From assembly GCA_027067955.1 (NCBI GenBank), contig JAMOUW010000054.1:56606-120605 (forward strand): a stretch of 64,000 nt of DNA, written 5' to 3'. Made by a program: the position numbers and the translations under genes. Below, one piece after another: positions 1-10,964 of the stretch (position 1 is the first letter of the stretch; each line of letters starts with the position of its first letter). The stretch comes from Thermaceae bacterium (GTDB lineage Bacteria; Deinococcota; Deinococci; Deinococcales; Marinithermaceae). The notes beneath the pieces are model-generated. The model saw nothing but the letters and a program-made list of their open reading frames with translations. It ran no database searches and was not told where the DNA came from.

Positions 1-196
1 AGCGCACACCTCCGTGCACCAGTTTGGTGCTGCGGCTCGAGGTGCCCTCGGAGAAATCCCCGCGTTCCACCAGCGCCACGTTCAGGCCGCGGGTGGCGGC
101 GTCTAGAGCTATGCCCGCGCCGGTGGCCCCGCCACCGATGACGAGCAGGTCGAAGGTCCGGTTTTTTAGCTGATCGAGTTGTCGCTGACGGTTCAT
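1..196 (-). CDS. glpD: Glycerol-3-phosphate dehydrogenase, N-terminal fragment (cut by window edge)
   Basis: FAD-dependent oxidation of glycerol-3-phosphate to dihydroxyacetone phosphate at the membrane, feeding electrons to quinone. Only the first 65 residues are present; the rest lies beyond position 1. The visible part has the N-terminal Rossmann dinucleotide-binding motif ([19 protein letters not shown], residues about 14-32) and the GlpD-typical stretch [15 protein letters not shown]. The ATG start overlaps the glpK stop codon (ATGA), so the two are translationally coupled and glpK is upstream in the same operon. Family assignment is firm despite the truncation. Confidence 0.93.
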   Translation of the reverse strand, partial: MNRQRQLDQLKNRTFDLLVIGGGATGAGIALDAATRGLNVALVERGDFSEGTSSRSTKLVHGGVR

Positions 197-1683
197 GGTC
201 CGGCTCCTTTTGCCCAGCCGCGGGCGCGTGCTACGGCTTCATGCCAGCCCGCGATCAAGCGGGACCTTTCTTCGACTTCCCCCGCGGGTTCAAAGCGCCG
301 CTCCATCCGCCAGGAGCGCGCCAGCGTGGGCAGATCAGCCAGCCCCGCGCCCACGGCGGCGGCCGTTGCGGCGCCCAATGCAGTCGTTTCGGTGACGCGC
401 GGCCGTTCGACTGCGCGATCCAGCAGATCAGCCTGGATCTGCAGCAATAGATCGTTGACCGCGGCCCCGCCGTCCACCCGCAAGGTTGCCAGGTGCACAC
501 CGGCGTTTTCCATGGCGCGCACCGCGTCGTAGACCTGCAGGGCGATGGCCTCGAGTGTCGCCCGCGCGATGTGGGCGCGTCCGCTGCCGCGGGTAAGCCC
601 AACGAGCAGGCCGCGGGCGTCGGGGTCCCAGTAGGGGCTTCCCAGCCCGGTAAGCGCGGGAACGAAGTATACTCCTTCGCTGCTGGCCACACTGGCGGCC
701 AGCTCCTCTATTTCGGCGCTGGACTTTATCAGGCCCAGTCCGTCGCGCAACCACTGCACCGCCGCTCCCGCCACGAAGATCGAGCCTTCGAGGGCGTATT
801 CGAGCGGCCGCCCCGACACCTGCCAGGCTACGGTGGTGAGCACGCCTTCCCCCCGCAGGGGTTCGCTGCCGGTGTGCATTACCAGGAAGGCGCCGGTGCC
901 GTAGGTATTCTTGGCCATACCCGCTTCGAAGCAGGCCTGACCGAACAGCGCTGCCTGCTGGTCGCCCAGCACGCCGTTGATGGGAACCGGGCCGCCCAGC
1001 CACTTCGGCTCGGTGGTGCCAAAATGGCCCGTAGAGGGCAGCACCTCGGGCAGAATGGAGCGGGGAATGTCGAAAACTTCCAGCAGCTCCCCGTCCCAGT
1101 CGCCATCGTGGATGTTGAAGAGCAGTGTGCGCGAGGCGTTGGAAACGTCCGTGGCGTGCACCCTGCCGCCGGTCAGGTTCCAGACCAGCCAGCTGTCGAT
1201 GGTGCCGAAGGCCAGTTCGCCGGCCTCGGCGCGGCGGCGCAGCCCCGGATCTTCGAGCAGCCAGGCCAGTTTGCTTGCCGAAAAGTAGGGGTCGAGGACC
1301 AGCCCGGTCTTTTCGCGAATTTGCGGCTCCAGGTTCGCATCTTTCATTCGCTGTGTGGCTTCCGCCGTGCGCCGGTCCTGCCAGACTATCGCGCGGCTCA
1401 CGGGGCGGCCGCTGGCGCGCTCCCAGAGGACCACCGTTTCGCGCTGGTTGGTGATGCCCACGGCGGCCAGGTCGCCGGCGGTCAGGCCCGCCTGTTCCAG
1501 CGCCGCCCGGGCAGTCGCCAGCTGGGTGTGCCAGATTTCCATGGGGTCGTGCTCGACCCAGCCGGGTCTGGGGAAGTGTTGTTCGAAGGTTTCCTGCGCC
1601 AGCGCCACAGGCTCGCCGTTCAGATCGAATACCACGGCTCGCGAGCTGGTCGTTCCCTGGTCCAGGGCGAGAAGATACGCCAC
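193..1683 (-). CDS. glpK: Glycerol kinase
   Basis: ATP-dependent phosphorylation of glycerol to sn-glycerol-3-phosphate, the entry step of glycerol catabolism; FGGY sugar-kinase family, cytoplasmic. The 496-residue product has the usual length. The N-terminal phosphate loop ([16 protein letters not shown]), the conserved IVWQDRRT region and the C-terminal FGGY signature near [16 protein letters not shown] are visible. I place the start at GTG 1683, preceded by CAGGAGG with normal spacing, rather than at an upstream in-frame codon that adds unconserved residues. It is followed by glpD with a 4-base overlap. No facilitator gene is seen in the window. Confidence 0.96.
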   Translation of the reverse strand: MAYLLALDQGTTSSRAVVFDLNGEPVALAQETFEQHFPRPGWVEHDPMEIWHTQLATARAALEQAGLTAGDLAAVGITNQRETVVLWERASGRPVSRAIVWQDRRTAEATQRMKDANLEPQIREKTGLVLDPYFSASKLAWLLEDPGLRRRAEAGELAFGTIDSWLVWNLTGGRVHATDVSNASRTLLFNIHDGDWDGELLEVFDIPRSILPEVLPSTGHFGTTEPKWLGGPVPINGVLGDQQAALFGQACFEAGMAKNTYGTGAFLVMHTGSEPLRGEGVLTTVAWQVSGRPLEYALEGSIFVAGAAVQWLRDGLGLIKSSAEIEELAASVASSEGVYFVPALTGLGSPYWDPDARGLLVGLTRGSGRAHIARATLEAIALQVYDAVRAMENAGVHLATLRVDGGAAVNDLLLQIQADLLDRAVERPRVTETTALGAATAAAVGAGLADLPTLARSWRMERRFEPAGEVEERSRLIAGWHEAVARARGWAKGAGP

Positions 1684-1733
1684 GGCTGGCCTCCTGTTTC
1701 TACGGTACAACGGAAGCGGGGGCAAGCGCCGGG

Positions 1734-3356
1734 CTATTCTTCGGCGATTACGATACGGTCGCGCCCTTCTTCCTTGGCGCGCATGAGCGCATCGTCGGCT
1801 TTCAGTATCCAGTCTTCGATGTCGTCATTGCTAAGGGGTACCCGTCCTCCGGCCAGACCGACGGAGGCCGTTACCCGCTCGCGCACGTCGGCGAGGCGCA
1901 ATTCGGATATGCGGGCGCGGACCCGTTTAAAAATCCTCTCCGCCTGGTGCAGATCGCTGTCGGCGAGCAGGATAAGGAATTCCTCGCCGCCCCAGCGAAC
2001 GGCGAGGTCATTATCGCGCAGATTACGTTCCAGAATTTCGGCCACGGCCTGCAGAAGCACATCCCCGGCGGCGTGACCGTAGCGGTCGTTGACCTGCTTG
2101 AAGCGATCCAGGTCTAGCATGGCGATGGTAACGAGGCGCCTTTCCCGCATGGCGCGTTCCAAGGCGTAGGGCAACCGTGCCTCGAAGCCCCGGCGATTGA
2201 GCAGTCCGGTGAGCGGGTCGGTGTGCGCCTGTACCTGCCAGTCGAGGGAACGGAGAACCTCACCCAGGCGCTGGCCCACCATGGGGGCGAGCAGCTTCAG
2301 AAAGGGACCGCAACGCTGACTGCCCCGCAGGTACACCCTTCCGAGTTTGAGGCCGCGGTCTTCCAGGGTGCGTCCGTAATGGGTGCGCTCGCCCACCAGC
2401 AGATCGTCAAATACGCTCAGGCGCAGTCCCACCACGTGTTCGCAGGCGCGTTGAAACAGGTTCAGGAGCTCGTTGGCGAGGCCCGCGGGCGTCGGGGGGG
2501 TTTGCGTGGCGGGGAAAAGCGCCAGGTCGCCCAGGATGCTGCTCCACTGGGTGAGTTGCGTTTCGGACCGGGTTTTGAACAAGTGCACCGGGAGGACCAC
2601 CGAAAGAATACCCCCCCAGGCCGAGAGGGTGCTCAGTGCCACGATATAGCCCGCGGTTATCTCGGGAACGTCGGCATTGATCCAGCCGAGTACCACGAAG
2701 GCCCACATGGACATGAATGCGGTAACGGTGACCACAATATGGGGGGCGTGAATGGGGCTCCGCATTTGCTCGAGCCGCAGACCTTCCACGATCAGCCACA
2801 TGCTCACGGTCCAGACGAGGAAGCCCAGCTGCATGCCCTGGAGGTCGGACAGCTGGGGCAGGGTTGCCCAGCTGGTCATGCCGATTTGTACGAAGACGAG
2901 GGTCGGGAGCCAGAGCGCCCTGCCCTCGGGGGCGCGTCCCAGGATGATCGCGTACCAGGCGGGCAGCCCGAAGGAAAGTAGGACCAGCTGCAGTATGAGC
3001 AACAGGTGCAGGTGCATGGCGTGGCTTACCTGCTGGCTTGCGGCGAAGGTAAAGCCGATGGGGAAGAGCATCAGCAGGTAATAAGACCAGGGCAGGGTTA
3101 TTTTCCGGGCCAGCGAGTACAGCAATTCTATAAATGGTATGTAGCCAATACAGAGCATGGCCCAGAGCAGCAGCCTTATTACCGGGGGTTCCGGGTTCGT
3201 GTGGTAGGCGATGGCCAGGTACATTCCCCAGGCCGCCACCCAGAGCGCCAGTCCGTTTCCCACCAGTGTTCCCAGTTTGGGTATGCGGAACGCGCGGACT
3301 ACCAGCACCACATCAATGACGATGCTGATCAGCACCAGTATGGGAAGGGCCGCCAC
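1734..3356 (-). CDS. Membrane-bound diguanylate cyclase (GGDEF protein)
   Basis: Predicted to make cyclic di-GMP from two GTP. The N-terminal half (about residues 1-260) is a run of hydrophobic helices, roughly seven to eight membrane segments, resembling histidine-kinase-type 7TM sensor domains. The C-terminal GGDEF domain begins near [13 protein letters not shown] and has the active-site motif RWGGEEF at about residue 455. An inhibitory I-site RxxD (RDND) lies five residues before it, so product inhibition is expected. The start is set at GTG 3356 because a TATATT box ends six bases before it; TTG three bases upstream is the alternative. The ligand sensed is unknown. Confidence 0.88.
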   Translation of the reverse strand: MAALPILVLISIVIDVVLVVRAFRIPKLGTLVGNGLALWVAAWGMYLAIAYHTNPEPPVIRLLLWAMLCIGYIPFIELLYSLARKITLPWSYYLLMLFPIGFTFAASQQVSHAMHLHLLLILQLVLLSFGLPAWYAIILGRAPEGRALWLPTLVFVQIGMTSWATLPQLSDLQGMQLGFLVWTVSMWLIVEGLRLEQMRSPIHAPHIVVTVTAFMSMWAFVVLGWINADVPEITAGYIVALSTLSAWGGILSVVLPVHLFKTRSETQLTQWSSILGDLALFPATQTPPTPAGLANELLNLFQRACEHVVGLRLSVFDDLLVGERTHYGRTLEDRGLKLGRVYLRGSQRCGPFLKLLAPMVGQRLGEVLRSLDWQVQAHTDPLTGLLNRRGFEARLPYALERAMRERRLVTIAMLDLDRFKQVNDRYGHAAGDVLLQAVAEILERNLRDNDLAVRWGGEEFLILLADSDLHQAERIFKRVRARISELRLADVRERVTASVGLAGGRVPLSNDDIEDWILKADDALMRAKEEGRDRIVIAEE

Positions 3357-3362
3357 CAACTC

Positions 3363-3368
3363 AATATA
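3363..3368 (-). promoter_or_regulatory. Probable -10 box of a leaderless transcript (GGDEF gene)
   Basis: Reads TATATT on the minus strand, with exactly six bases (GAGTTG) between the hexamer and GTG 3356. The same geometry recurs upstream of seven other genes in this window. No good -35 box is visible and no Shine-Dalgarno sequence precedes the start. Confidence 0.45.
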
Positions 3369-3407
3369 TGTTACCAGCGTGTCGCCGCCACAGGATATGT
3401 ACCAGGT

Positions 3408-5090
3408 TCAATGATGCTGCCGCAGCCGCAGCCGGCGGAGGCGGTTTATTGCGCCCGCAAGTTCAAACCGCCGTGGCCGCGCCAGCTCGGGGGCGGGGTC
3501 GAAGAAGTGGAGGCCGCGGGAGTCCAGCTCTCCTTCCAGTATGTCCAGCAGCGCAGAAAGCGTCTCCTCACCCGCCAGGTTTTTCAGCTGCGCCATGAGG
3601 TGTCCGATGGCCCGGGTCTGGGAGGGGTCCACCAGCTGGTCCAGCGCCCGCAAGTCCAGGGTTGCCGCACCGAAGAGCAGTTCGGAGCGGCTGACGGCCC
3701 TGATTTTGACCCTTCCGTTGCGGCGGGGATCGAACGACGCTGGATCGGGGATTCGCGGCACCACCCGCAGCGGGTGTGCGGGATCTCCCAGCGCGCGCCC
3801 GGTGGGAAGCTCCCGGGCGATGTCGCGGGCCCGTGCGGTCACGTCCCTGGCGCGGTAGTGCTCGAGCAGGAGCACGCGGTCGGCGACGTCCAGATAGTCG
3901 CCGCTGCCTCCCGTTACCAGCAGCGTCGATACTCCCAGGCGCTCGTGTAGCTCGCGCACCCGGTCGATGAGCGGTGTGATCGTTTCCTGGCGCACCAGCC
4001 GTTGCATGCGGGCGTCGCGCACGAGCAGATTGGTGGCGGAGGTGTCTTCGTCGAGCAGGAGCACCTTGGCGCCTACCTCGAGGCCTTCCATTATTGCGGC
4101 GGCCAGACTGGTGGAGCCGGAGGCGTCGGGGGTGGTGAAGAAATCGGTGGATGCGCCCAGGGGCAGGTCGTGAATGAACGGGGTGAGGTGTACGCCCGTT
4201 ACCGCACGGCCGTCCTCGCTGCGTAGCTTTACGGCCTCTGCGCGCGTCACCACCCACTCGCGCCCGTCGCCGGGGATATGGGGATAAACGCCCAGCTCGA
4301 TCGCCTCGAGCAGCGTCGTTTTTCCGTGAAAACCCCCACCGGTTATGACGGTCACACCCTCGGGGATCCCCATACCGGTTACCGGTCCGTGGTGCAGGGT
4401 GTCGAACGTCACCCGCAGTTCGGGCGGGCTCTCGAAGGGCACCGCGCCCTCGAGGGGCTCCGATGACACACCGCTGGCGCGTGCCAGCACAGCGCCGTTG
4501 CGCACGAAGGTCACGAGACCCCGTTCGGCTAGCTGGCGTTGCAGGTGGGCGTGGTCCTCGGTCAGGTCGGCCCAGCGGCGCGCTTCGGCTGCGTCGAGAT
4601 TGGCAGCCCGCAGGGCGTCCAGCGCCCGGGGCAGCACCTCGGTGAGCAGGCGCGCCGCGGCCCGGCCCAGCACGGTGCGTCCCTTGGCGGGAAGGCCCAC
4701 GCGGAAGCGCAGCTCCAGGTATTCTGCCTCCAGACAGGCTCCGGCCCGTTCGAGCACCTCGGCGCCCCCGGCGTCCACGAAAAATACACATGACCGGCCG
4801 CTGCCCACCCCGGGGCAGCTCTGCACCACCTGTTTGAATTCCCGCAGTAGAAAGTTCAACAACCCTACACGGCGGGGGCGGTTCGACCAGAGATCCGCCG
4901 GCAGGCCGTGGGTGGTGTGCGGCAGGCGCACGCGCAGGCGCGTCGGGGTGGCGAAGGGGTCCGGTTGGACGTGGTCCACCAGCAGGGTAAAGCCGGGTCC
5001 CGCCCATCCTCCCTCTATGCGTTTGTAGGCGCGGTAACCGTGACCATCGAGACTGATGAGAAGCTGCGCCAGCGCGCCCAGGTCGTTCAC
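3408..5090 (-). CDS. ABC-class predicted ATPase (COG3044 / PF09818 family)
   Basis: A stand-alone ATPase of the ABC class without membrane segments; the family is widespread, related to trypanosome MRB1590, and its bacterial role is not established. The 560-residue length is typical. A Walker A loop (GGGFHGKTTLLEAIELG, about residues 250-266) and Walker B (KVLLLDEDTSATNLL, about 350-365) are clear, and the N-terminal region (GYRAYKRIEGGW) is characteristic of the family. The GTG start at 5090 lies six bases after a TAGACT box and diverges from trmL. RNA binding is suggested only by family relatives. Confidence 0.88.
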   Translation of the reverse strand: MNDLGALAQLLISLDGHGYRAYKRIEGGWAGPGFTLLVDHVQPDPFATPTRLRVRLPHTTHGLPADLWSNRPRRVGLLNFLLREFKQVVQSCPGVGSGRSCVFFVDAGGAEVLERAGACLEAEYLELRFRVGLPAKGRTVLGRAAARLLTEVLPRALDALRAANLDAAEARRWADLTEDHAHLQRQLAERGLVTFVRNGAVLARASGVSSEPLEGAVPFESPPELRVTFDTLHHGPVTGMGIPEGVTVITGGGFHGKTTLLEAIELGVYPHIPGDGREWVVTRAEAVKLRSEDGRAVTGVHLTPFIHDLPLGASTDFFTTPDASGSTSLAAAIMEGLEVGAKVLLLDEDTSATNLLVRDARMQRLVRQETITPLIDRVRELHERLGVSTLLVTGGSGDYLDVADRVLLLEHYRARDVTARARDIARELPTGRALGDPAHPLRVVPRIPDPASFDPRRNGRVKIRAVSRSELLFGAATLDLRALDQLVDPSQTRAIGHLMAQLKNLAGEETLSALLDILEGELDSRGLHFFDPAPELARPRRFELAGAINRLRRLRLRQHH

Positions 5091-5096
5091 AAGGGC

Positions 5097-5102
5097 AGTC
5101 TA
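5097..5102 (-). promoter_or_regulatory. Probable -10 box of a leaderless transcript (COG3044 ATPase)
   Basis: Reads TAGACT on the minus strand, followed by six bases and then GTG 5090. No Shine-Dalgarno sequence lies between. The -35 region is weak. It lies in the short divergent interval shared with trmL. Confidence 0.5.
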
Positions 5103-5139
5103 CCGGTCCGTTTATGTGTACGCGTGGGAAAATGTACCC

Positions 5140-5598
5140 GTGTTCCGCGTAGTTCTGTACGAACCAGAGATCCCCCAGAATGTAGGCAACATCGCCCGCA
5201 CCACCGCGGCCACGGCGAGCGAGCTGCACCTGGTGCGCCCCTTTGGTTTTCGCTGGGGTGATCCGCGCCTGAAGCGCGCCGGCCTCGACTACTGGCCGCA
5301 CGTCAACTACGTTCTGCACGACTCCTGGCAGGCTTTTCTCGGGTCGCTCCCGCCGGAAGGGCGCATCTGGGCCTTTTCCACCAGGGCCGGGCGCTTGCTC
5401 TACGAGGCCAGCTTCGCAGACGGCGACTACCTCTTATTCGGCCCCGAAACCCGCGGCCTGCCGCCGGAGGTGCTGGCGCGCTTTCCCGCCTTGCGCATCC
5501 CCATGCCCGGCCCGGTGCGCTCGCTCAACCTGGCGGTCAGTGTGGGAGTTGGCGTTTACGAGGCGCTGCGCCAGATTGGTTTGGGGAGAACGTGGTAG
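5140..5598 (+). CDS. trmL: tRNA (cytidine/uridine(34)-2'-O)-methyltransferase
   Basis: SPOUT-class methyltransferase that 2'-O-methylates the wobble base of leucine tRNAs using S-adenosylmethionine. The 152-residue product matches the short single-domain TrmL type. The N-terminus (VVLYEPEIPQNVGNIARTT), the central LFGPETRGLPPE and the C-terminal trefoil-knot motif IPMPGPVRSLNLAVSVGVGV are all diagnostic. I chose GTG 5140, which gives the canonical short N-terminus; longer in-frame starts up to 5056 add unconserved residues overlapping the divergent gene. No strong Shine-Dalgarno is visible. Confidence 0.92.
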   Translation: MFRVVLYEPEIPQNVGNIARTTAATASELHLVRPFGFRWGDPRLKRAGLDYWPHVNYVLHDSWQAFLGSLPPEGRIWAFSTRAGRLLYEASFADGDYLLFGPETRGLPPEVLARFPALRIPMPGPVRSLNLAVSVGVGVYEALRQIGLGRTW

Positions 5599-5601
5599 AA
5601 T
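5596..5601 (+). promoter_or_regulatory. Probable -10 box of a leaderless transcript (exported protein)
   Basis: TAGAAT overlapping the trmL stop codon, with exactly six bases before ATG 5608. There is no Shine-Dalgarno sequence, so the mRNA of the next gene may begin at its start codon. Confidence 0.5.
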
Positions 5602-5607
5602 GGTTGC

Positions 5608-8377
<2,770 letters not shown>

Positions 8378-8393
8378 GTTTATTCTCCTCTCC

Positions 8394-8425
8394 AATTAAA
8401 CTCGGCCCGCAAAACGCGAGCCGAG
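8394..8425 (-). terminator. Attenuator hairpin upstream of lysJ
   Basis: On the minus strand CTCGGCTCGC pairs with GCGGGCCGAG around a GTTTT loop, followed by TTTAATT: a 10-bp stem (one non-Watson-Crick pair) with a U-rich tail, 24 bases after the stop of the leader peptide and before the lysJ Shine-Dalgarno. The arrangement is that of an intrinsic terminator used for transcription attenuation. Confidence 0.6.
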
Positions 8426-8448
8426 GGAACCGATGAGCCAACGGGCGG

Positions 8449-8496
8449 CTACGGCTTCCCCCGGACCTCCGGTTTGCGCGGTTTCAAGGCCTTCAT
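8449..8496 (-). CDS. Lysine-rich leader peptide of the lysJK operon
   Basis: A 15-codon ORF encoding MKALKPRKPEVRGKP, with four lysine and two arginine codons. It lies between a TTGACA-18-TAGGCT promoter and the attenuator hairpin. The ATG is seven bases after the -10 hexamer, so the mRNA may start almost at the leader start codon; CGGAGAG directly before it could alternatively act as a ribosome site. Leader-peptide attenuation by lysine is established for a lysine cluster of Thermus thermophilus, which makes the reading credible. Stalling at Lys codons would be expected to free lysJ transcription. Confidence 0.6.
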   Translation of the reverse strand: MKALKPRKPEVRGKP

Positions 8497-8503
8497 CTCT
8501 CCG

Positions 8504-8533
8504 AGCCTACGTTCCCGACCGGCGTTTTGTCAA
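8504..8533 (-). promoter_or_regulatory. Promoter of the lysJK leader transcript
   Basis: Minus strand TTGACA (8533-8528), an 18-base spacer, then TAGGCT (8509-8504). The -35 is a perfect consensus and the -10 fits TANNNT. The predicted transcription start is around 8497, directly at the leader peptide ATG. Confidence 0.6.
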
Positions 8534-8612
8534 CGAACCACGGTATTTGCGCGGTCGAGCACTCCAAACATGGACGCTTGCACCCGAACATCGCCATCTG
8601 TATGCGTAGGTT

Positions 8613-9179
8613 TCACCAGCAACTAACGCATCCCTTAATGGCTTGAACGAAGCGGTGCAGACCCCGCGCCACCCATTTCTCTATCAGATCATCATGGGTC
8701 ATGGGTGGGCGGCTAAGCGATGTTCTGAGATGGCGCAGGCCATCGCATACTCCTTTGGGGCAATGCCAGCCCGTCGCGCGAAGGTCGTGTTGGACGAGCT
8801 CTAACAAGAAATCGTCAAGGGATATCGCCTCGAGTTCGTAGTAGGCGAGCGTATCGTCAGGGAAGTCACGAAGATTCTCGGTGACGACGTAGTCGGCGTT
8901 GCTCACGAAGGCCGCGGCGACAACGTGCCGGTCCCGCTCGTCAGGAAGTTCTATTTCGTCCACGTACTGTAAGTAATTTTGAACATTGGCGTTGGGGAAG
9001 GCGCGATGCATTTGCTGGAAAAGACGTTCTATGTCCGCGATCGCCAGATTCTTTCTCAGCTCGCCAAGTACTGTGTTGCTCCATAGCGGGGCGAATAAAT
9101 CAACCTCGGCCAGGCGCAGTAAAAGGTCGCGGCTGAAAAACGGGTAAAGTACGTTGGCATCTAGAAACGCCCTGAACAC
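8613..9179 (-). CDS. PIN-domain protein, probable toxin of a type II toxin-antitoxin pair
   Basis: PIN-fold endoribonuclease, predicted to cleave RNA with metal ions bound by conserved acidic residues. AFLDANVLYPFFSRD gives the first aspartate, followed by GELRKN, ERDRHVVAAA and DYVVTENLRDFP in the usual order. The C-terminal 60 residues are an extension beyond the minimal domain. The likely start is GTG 9179, which gives the canonical N-terminus; TTG codons at 9182 and 9218 are alternatives. It lies 57 bases after an HTH protein on the same strand. The pair sits between lysZ and lysJ and is unrelated in function to them. Confidence 0.75.
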   Translation of the reverse strand: MFRAFLDANVLYPFFSRDLLLRLAEVDLFAPLWSNTVLGELRKNLAIADIERLFQQMHRAFPNANVQNYLQYVDEIELPDERDRHVVAAAFVSNADYVVTENLRDFPDDTLAYYELEAISLDDFLLELVQHDLRATGWHCPKGVCDGLRHLRTSLSRPPMTHDDLIEKWVARGLHRFVQAIKGCVSCW

Positions 9180-9236
9180 CAAAATGAGAATACCACCCGG
9201 CAAGATGCAATGTGCCAACAGGGCGCTGCCGGATGG

Positions 9237-9629
9237 TTAGTAAAGTCCCATTTCTTGCGTAAATTCCTGGAGTTTGTCTAGCGCTTCCTTTCGTGTTTTT
9301 TTCTGGTAGACCAGCACGTCGTTCAGGCGCATTCGGCGGTGCCGACCAACTTTTCTAAAAGGAATGGCGCCCTCTTCGAGCAGCTTTACAAGGTGCGGGC
9401 GGGAAACGCCGAGAATTTCAGCGGCTTGCTGTGTGCTAATTTCCGCGTCCGAGGGAATGATCGTGACCGGCTCGTTCTTGGCGATCAGGCGGAGCAGATC
9501 TAGAACGAGCGCGCGCAGGGGCGCTGGAAGTGCCATGTCATCCATCGGATTCCTCTGGTCAAGCTGTGAAAGTAACGCCCGGGCGGCAGCTACTTCTTCG
9601 CTGGTGGGGTGATGCTTTTTCAGTGGCAT
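9237..9629 (-). CDS. Helix-turn-helix (excisionase-type) DNA-binding protein, probable antitoxin
   Basis: 130-residue protein with a MerR/excisionase-like helix-turn-helix in the second half (ISTQQAAEILGVSRPHLVKLLEEG, about residues 68-91), followed by RKVGRHRRMRLNDVLVY, the typical wing. This architecture is common in antitoxins paired with PIN proteins, and the PIN gene follows directly. Start ATG 9629 is favoured over an ATG two codons upstream because GGAG is then seven bases away. Upstream lies an inverted repeat overlapping a TATACT box, consistent with autoregulation. Confidence 0.75.
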   Translation of the reverse strand: MPLKKHHPTSEEVAAARALLSQLDQRNPMDDMALPAPLRALVLDLLRLIAKNEPVTIIPSDAEISTQQAAEILGVSRPHLVKLLEEGAIPFRKVGRHRRMRLNDVLVYQKKTRKEALDKLQEFTQEMGLY

Positions 9630-9686
9630 GTACATTCTCCCGGCAAACGTCCGCGTGATTTGAGCAAGCTCCTAGCGTAGCGCGAC

Positions 9687-9705
9687 ACTACCGTAAGGTA
9701 GTATA
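9687..9705. promoter_or_regulatory. Inverted repeat overlapping the -10 box of the PIN/HTH operon
   Basis: ACTACC-GTAA-GGTAGT (9687-9702) overlaps a minus-strand TATACT (9705-9700). A palindrome over the -10 is typical of toxin-antitoxin self-repression. The flanking 45 bases (9700-9750) are strikingly AT-rich, with the direct repeat AAACGAAAT/AAACGAAAC, unlike the neighbouring genes. Confidence 0.5.
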
Positions 9706-9744
9706 AACGAAATAAACGAAACGGCACATGAAGTAAATGAAAAA

Positions 9745-10560
9745 TTAACGTACAATGGTGCCGACGCCGGCGAGGGCTTTGGATATGGGAGCGTCCACCC
9801 GCGCGTCGCCAAAGACGACCCGGCCCACGCCGCCCTTTACCGCGTCGGCCGCGCCCAGCACCTTCTTCTTCATCCGCCCCTGGGCAAAGTCCATGAAGTC
9901 CTCCACCCGGTCCGCTGGAATCTCGTTTATCAGGCTGGCTTCGTCGGGAAAGTTACGCAAGAGGCCGGGCACGTTCGAAAGCAGCAGCAGCGCCCCGGCC
10001 CGCATCTGCACCGCCACCTGGGCGGCGGCGGTGTCGCCGTCGGTGTTCATCGCCTCGCCCTCGTAGCTGATCGCGGGCGGGGTGAGCACCGGCAGGTAAC
10101 CGGCGCCGAGCAGCAGGTTCAAAAGCTCGGTGTTGACCTTCTCCACGCTGCCGGTCAGGTTGTCGCGGCGCACCTTGAGCTTGCCGTTTTCGATGTACTT
10201 GACTGCCTTCTTGCGCCGGCCCTCGAAAACGCGGCCGTCGATGCCCGACAGCCCCACCGCGTTCACCCCTTCGCGTTGCAGGAGCTCGACGATGCGCTTG
10301 TTCATCTTGCCGGCGTAGACCATCTCGAAGATCTCCAGCGTCTTGCGGTCGGTCAGCCGGCTGGTCAGGCCGCCGGGGTGTTCCAGGAAGACCGGCGGGT
10401 GCCCCAGCGCCTCGGCGATGCGGTTGGTTTCGGCGCTGCCGCCGTGTACCAGGATGAGTCGCCGGCCCTGCTTCCACAGCGCCGCGGCGTCGCGCGCCAC
10501 CGCCGCGTAGTCGATGCCCTCGGAACCCCCCACCTTTACGACGATCAGCCCGTCTTCCAT
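9745..10560 (-). CDS. lysZ: [LysW]-aminoadipate / [LysW]-glutamate kinase
   Basis: Amino-acid kinase of the ArgB family that phosphorylates the side-chain carboxyl of LysW-bound aminoadipate (or glutamate), second step of the LysW route. The 271-residue product has the N-terminal IVVKVGGSEGIDY, the substrate loop LVHGGSAETN and the C-terminal KVLGAADAVKGGVGRVVFGDARV. LysW-specific enzymes are slightly shorter than ArgB, as here. Start ATG 10560 has GGAG closely upstream. A symmetric site resembling the ARG box lies about 22-39 bases upstream, suggesting ArgR control. lysY and lysW are not in this window. Confidence 0.93.
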   Translation of the reverse strand: MEDGLIVVKVGGSEGIDYAAVARDAAALWKQGRRLILVHGGSAETNRIAEALGHPPVFLEHPGGLTSRLTDRKTLEIFEMVYAGKMNKRIVELLQREGVNAVGLSGIDGRVFEGRRKKAVKYIENGKLKVRRDNLTGSVEKVNTELLNLLLGAGYLPVLTPPAISYEGEAMNTDGDTAAAQVAVQMRAGALLLLSNVPGLLRNFPDEASLINEIPADRVEDFMDFAQGRMKKKVLGAADAVKGGVGRVVFGDARVDAPISKALAGVGTIVR

Positions 10561-10581
10561 ACGCTCCGTATCTTTTCAGGT

Positions 10582-10599
10582 ATTGCATAAAGGTGCAAG
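10582..10599. promoter_or_regulatory. ARG-box-like operator upstream of lysZ
   Basis: ATTGCATAAAGGTGCAAG matches about 13 of 18 positions of the ArgR consensus as I recall it for Bacillus, and contains the inverted repeat TTGCA-TAAAGG-TGCAA. It overlaps a weak minus-strand -35 (TTGCAC) for lysZ. ArgR control of lysine genes has been reported in Thermus; binding here is inference. Confidence 0.4.
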
Positions 10600-10682
10600 C
10601 CGCCGTTGCTGGGTGGGGTGGGGAATAGGTGAGGCGACGCGCGACAGAAAAAAGCAGCAGAACAATTAGGTCGCGCCGAAAA

Positions 10683-10964
10683 CTAGGCTAGCGAGGAAAA
10701 GAGGTCTTCCCGCTCAGGGTTCGATTGCTCGATGAGCTCCACCTTCCACGATCTGTGCCAGCGCTTGAGCTGTTGCTCGCGCCGCAAAGCGGCGTTTGCG
10801 TCTTAGTAGACTTCGTAGTAGACCAGGCGATGGACGCCGTACCTGCGCGTAAAGCTACCCAAGCCCTCTTTGTGTTCCCATACACGGCGGCGTAGGTCGC
10901 GCATCAGGCCAACGTATTACGTCCCGCGTTTGCGATTAGACAAAATGTATACAATGTAGCTCAT
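10683..10964 (-). pseudogene. GIY-YIG nuclease family gene, broken by two in-frame stops
   Basis: Reading from ATG 10964 gives MSYIVYILSNRKRGT, TAA (10919-10917), YVGLMRDLRRRVWEHKEGLG continuing to a Tyr-rich YYEVY segment, TAA (10805-10803), then DANAALRREQQLKRWHRSWK and ending at TAG 10683. This is the full length of the small GIY-YIG (UPF0213-like) proteins, with both the Y-V-Y-I-L and Y-V-G motifs and the RREQQLKRW region intact. Both stops look like point changes at Leu and Glu codons. One reading frame survives throughout, so the decay is recent. GIY-YIG activity cannot be made without stop readthrough. Confidence 0.8.

Noticed and set aside
493..2076. Long plus-strand ORFs antisense to glpK and other genes (also at 3006, 37856, 40917, 53758, 56788)
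   Set aside because: These mirror the codon structure of well-supported minus-strand genes in high-GC DNA and show no domain.
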